17,577 nt of DNA from the NCBI GenBank assembly GCA_027730465.1, contig JAQCGQ010000003.1, positions 1 through 17,577 of the forward strand, given 5' to 3'. Below, piece after piece: positions 16,642 to 17,577 of this stretch (positions within the stretch are counted from its first letter, which is position 1; each line of letters begins with the position of its first letter). This DNA comes from Actinomycetota bacterium (GTDB lineage: Bacteria > Actinomycetota > Actinomycetes > Nanopelagicales > Nanopelagicaceae). Both the position numbers and the translations under genes were made by a program. The notes under the pieces were generated by a model. The model ran no database searches. It was not told the origin of the DNA and saw nothing but the letters and a program-made list of their open reading frames with translations.

Positions 16642-17577
16642 TTATTTAAAAGTATCCAAACAGCTTGGATACTTAGCGCCTTCAGGCAGTTTTAGTATGG
16701 ATATGGCCTCATTAAGTGTGGCGACAGGCACAATTTTCATCACCTTTTTATCAATACTACTAACCACCTTTTCCTCATCACTAATCTCGCTACAGTTTTC
16801 AATTGGAGTTAAAAACAACTCAACCCCAGCTTTTTTCGCTCCAATAATTTTCTCAGTAATTCCTCCGATTGGGCCAACTCTGCCATCGGTAGTAATCGTT
16901 CCAGTGCCAGCGATATTTCGATAACGGACTAAATCTTGCGACGTTAATTTGTCAACAATACCGAGAGCAAAAATTAATCCACCACTGGATCCACCAGTCT
17001 CTGCTAATTTAATTTTTACATCAAATGGGAAATCAAATTCAGACTGGATGTTAATACCAATAAATGCTGATCCATCTTCTCTAGCAGATAGTTTTATTAC
17101 TCGACTAATTATCTCATTGCTATCTCTTAATACCTTTATCGAAATCAAATCTCCTGGCTTTTTTTGATCTAAATAATCCACAATCTGTGCTGAAGAGTTA
17201 TAGTTTTTATTATTAACTGAAATAATTTGATCCCCTGCTTGCAGGTTGTCAACAGCATTACTTTTCTTATTTACGTCAACGATCATTAACTTGGCTTTAT
17301 TTTTAAAACCTAAGAAATCAAGTGCGGCAGCAGTGGCATTTATTTGTGACCCAGACATTTCATCAGCGCCAATTTTGACAGACTCTGCAGCACTTTCACC
17401 CTCAGGGTAAACCTGCACCCGGGGTAGTACTACTCGGTTTTTATCTATCCAGCCATATAAAATATCAAAACCGGTTATATAAGAATCTGGGTCAGTAACT
17501 AATACTGAAGTAACAGATAATTGACCAGTAGTGGGATAAACCTTAGTGCCTGAAATAGTAATAGCTGAACCTAAAAT
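16642..17577 (-). CDS. PDZ domain / Lon-like serine protease (YlbL type), 5' end beyond window
   Basis: A secreted or membrane-anchored protease of the S16-related YlbL group. The frame is open from the right edge for 311 codons. Although a GTG occurs at 17418, the 53 codons before it fit the family (TKVYPTTGQLSVTSVLVTDP, then ILYGWIDKNRVVLPR), so the true start and the expected N-terminal membrane anchor lie outside. In the visible fragment a PDZ domain spans about 96-155 (AVDNLQAGDQIISVN). A Lon-type catalytic domain follows at about 185-290, with GGSSGGLIFALGIVDKL (catalytic Ser about 198), GTGTITTDGRVGPIGGI and Lys about 243 in GGITEKIIGAKKAG, giving the Ser-Lys pair. There is no AAA+ domain, so it should not be called Lon. 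It stops 16 nt before the UPF0182 gene; the shared operon suggests an envelope-related role, which is inference. Probably about 30 residues are missing. Confidence 0.92.
   Translation of the reverse strand: MLGSAITISGTKVYPTTGQLSVTSVLVTDPDSYITGFDILYGWIDKNRVVLPRVQVYPEGESAAESVKIGADEMSGSQINATAAALDFLGFKNKAKLMIVDVNKKSNAVDNLQAGDQIISVNNKNYNSSAQIVDYLDQKKPGDLISIKVLRDSNEIISRVIKLSAREDGSAFIGINIQSEFDFPFDVKIKLAETGGSSGGLIFALGIVDKLTSQDLVRYRNIAGTGTITTDGRVGPIGGITEKIIGAKKAGVELFLTPIENCSEISDEEKVVSSIDKKVMKIVPVATLNEAISILKLPEGAKYPSCLDTFK

Noticed and set aside
16697..17167. Plus-strand frames of 72-75 codons near the right edge
   Set aside because: They are antisense to the Lon-like protease domain; their hydrophobic look mirrors the opposing coding sequence.
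17416..17418. GTG at 17418 as the protease start
   Set aside because: The 53 codons upstream to the edge match the conserved YlbL N-terminal part, so the gene continues beyond the window.

Overview
The window looks like chromosomal DNA from a small-genome, AT-rich actinobacterium. An actinobacterial affiliation is supported by several genes together: a fused 2-oxoglutarate enzyme (Kgd, with an E2 acyltransferase core joined to E1), a SigR/RsrA redox pair, a nickel superoxide dismutase with its maturation protease, an AroA carrying the actinobacterial-looking VGELTP segment, a UPF0182 membrane protein and a PDZ/Lon-like protease. The low GC, near-zero intergenic distances and weak or absent Shine-Dalgarno sites fit a streamlined planktonic lineage such as the freshwater acI group (Nanopelagicales). 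That placement is an inference from gene content and base composition, not from a marker search.

Layout: (1) 1-1252, minus: argG, cut by the left edge. (2) 1399-1773, plus: small four-helix membrane protein, converging with a minus-strand SDR oxidoreductase (1774-2514) with no base between the stops. (3) 2665-6411, plus: kgd, converging with sodX (minus) again with no gap. (4) sodX and sodN are divergent, separated by about 50 bp if the internal sodX start is used; sodN ends in a strong hairpin terminator. (5) 7241-8794, minus: sigR-rsrA-hotdog thioesterase operon, preceded by an excellent match to a SigR-type promoter (GGAAT-18-GTT) whose predicted start point falls on the sigR ATG. (6) 8898-13569, plus: aroA, rsgA (overlapping aroA by 8 bp) and a Cu(I) P-type ATPase. 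(7) 13573-13649, minus: initiator tRNA-Met with its own promoter. (8) 13704-17577, minus: PDZ/Lon-like protease (5' end beyond the edge) followed by the UPF0182 gene.

Functionally the window joins arginine and aromatic amino acid synthesis, the TCA cycle, ribosome assembly and translation initiation with a group of oxidative or metal stress genes: Ni-SOD and its protease, the thiol-oxidation-sensing SigR/RsrA module, and copper export. I found no mobile element, CRISPR array, prophage or clearly new multi-gene system. The most interesting points are the probably leaderless autoregulated sigR promoter, the thioesterase in the redox-sigma operon, the compact divergent sodX/sodN pair and the E. 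coli-type argG. No stretch over 300 bases lacks a gene; the largest gaps are 1253-1398 and 2515-2664.
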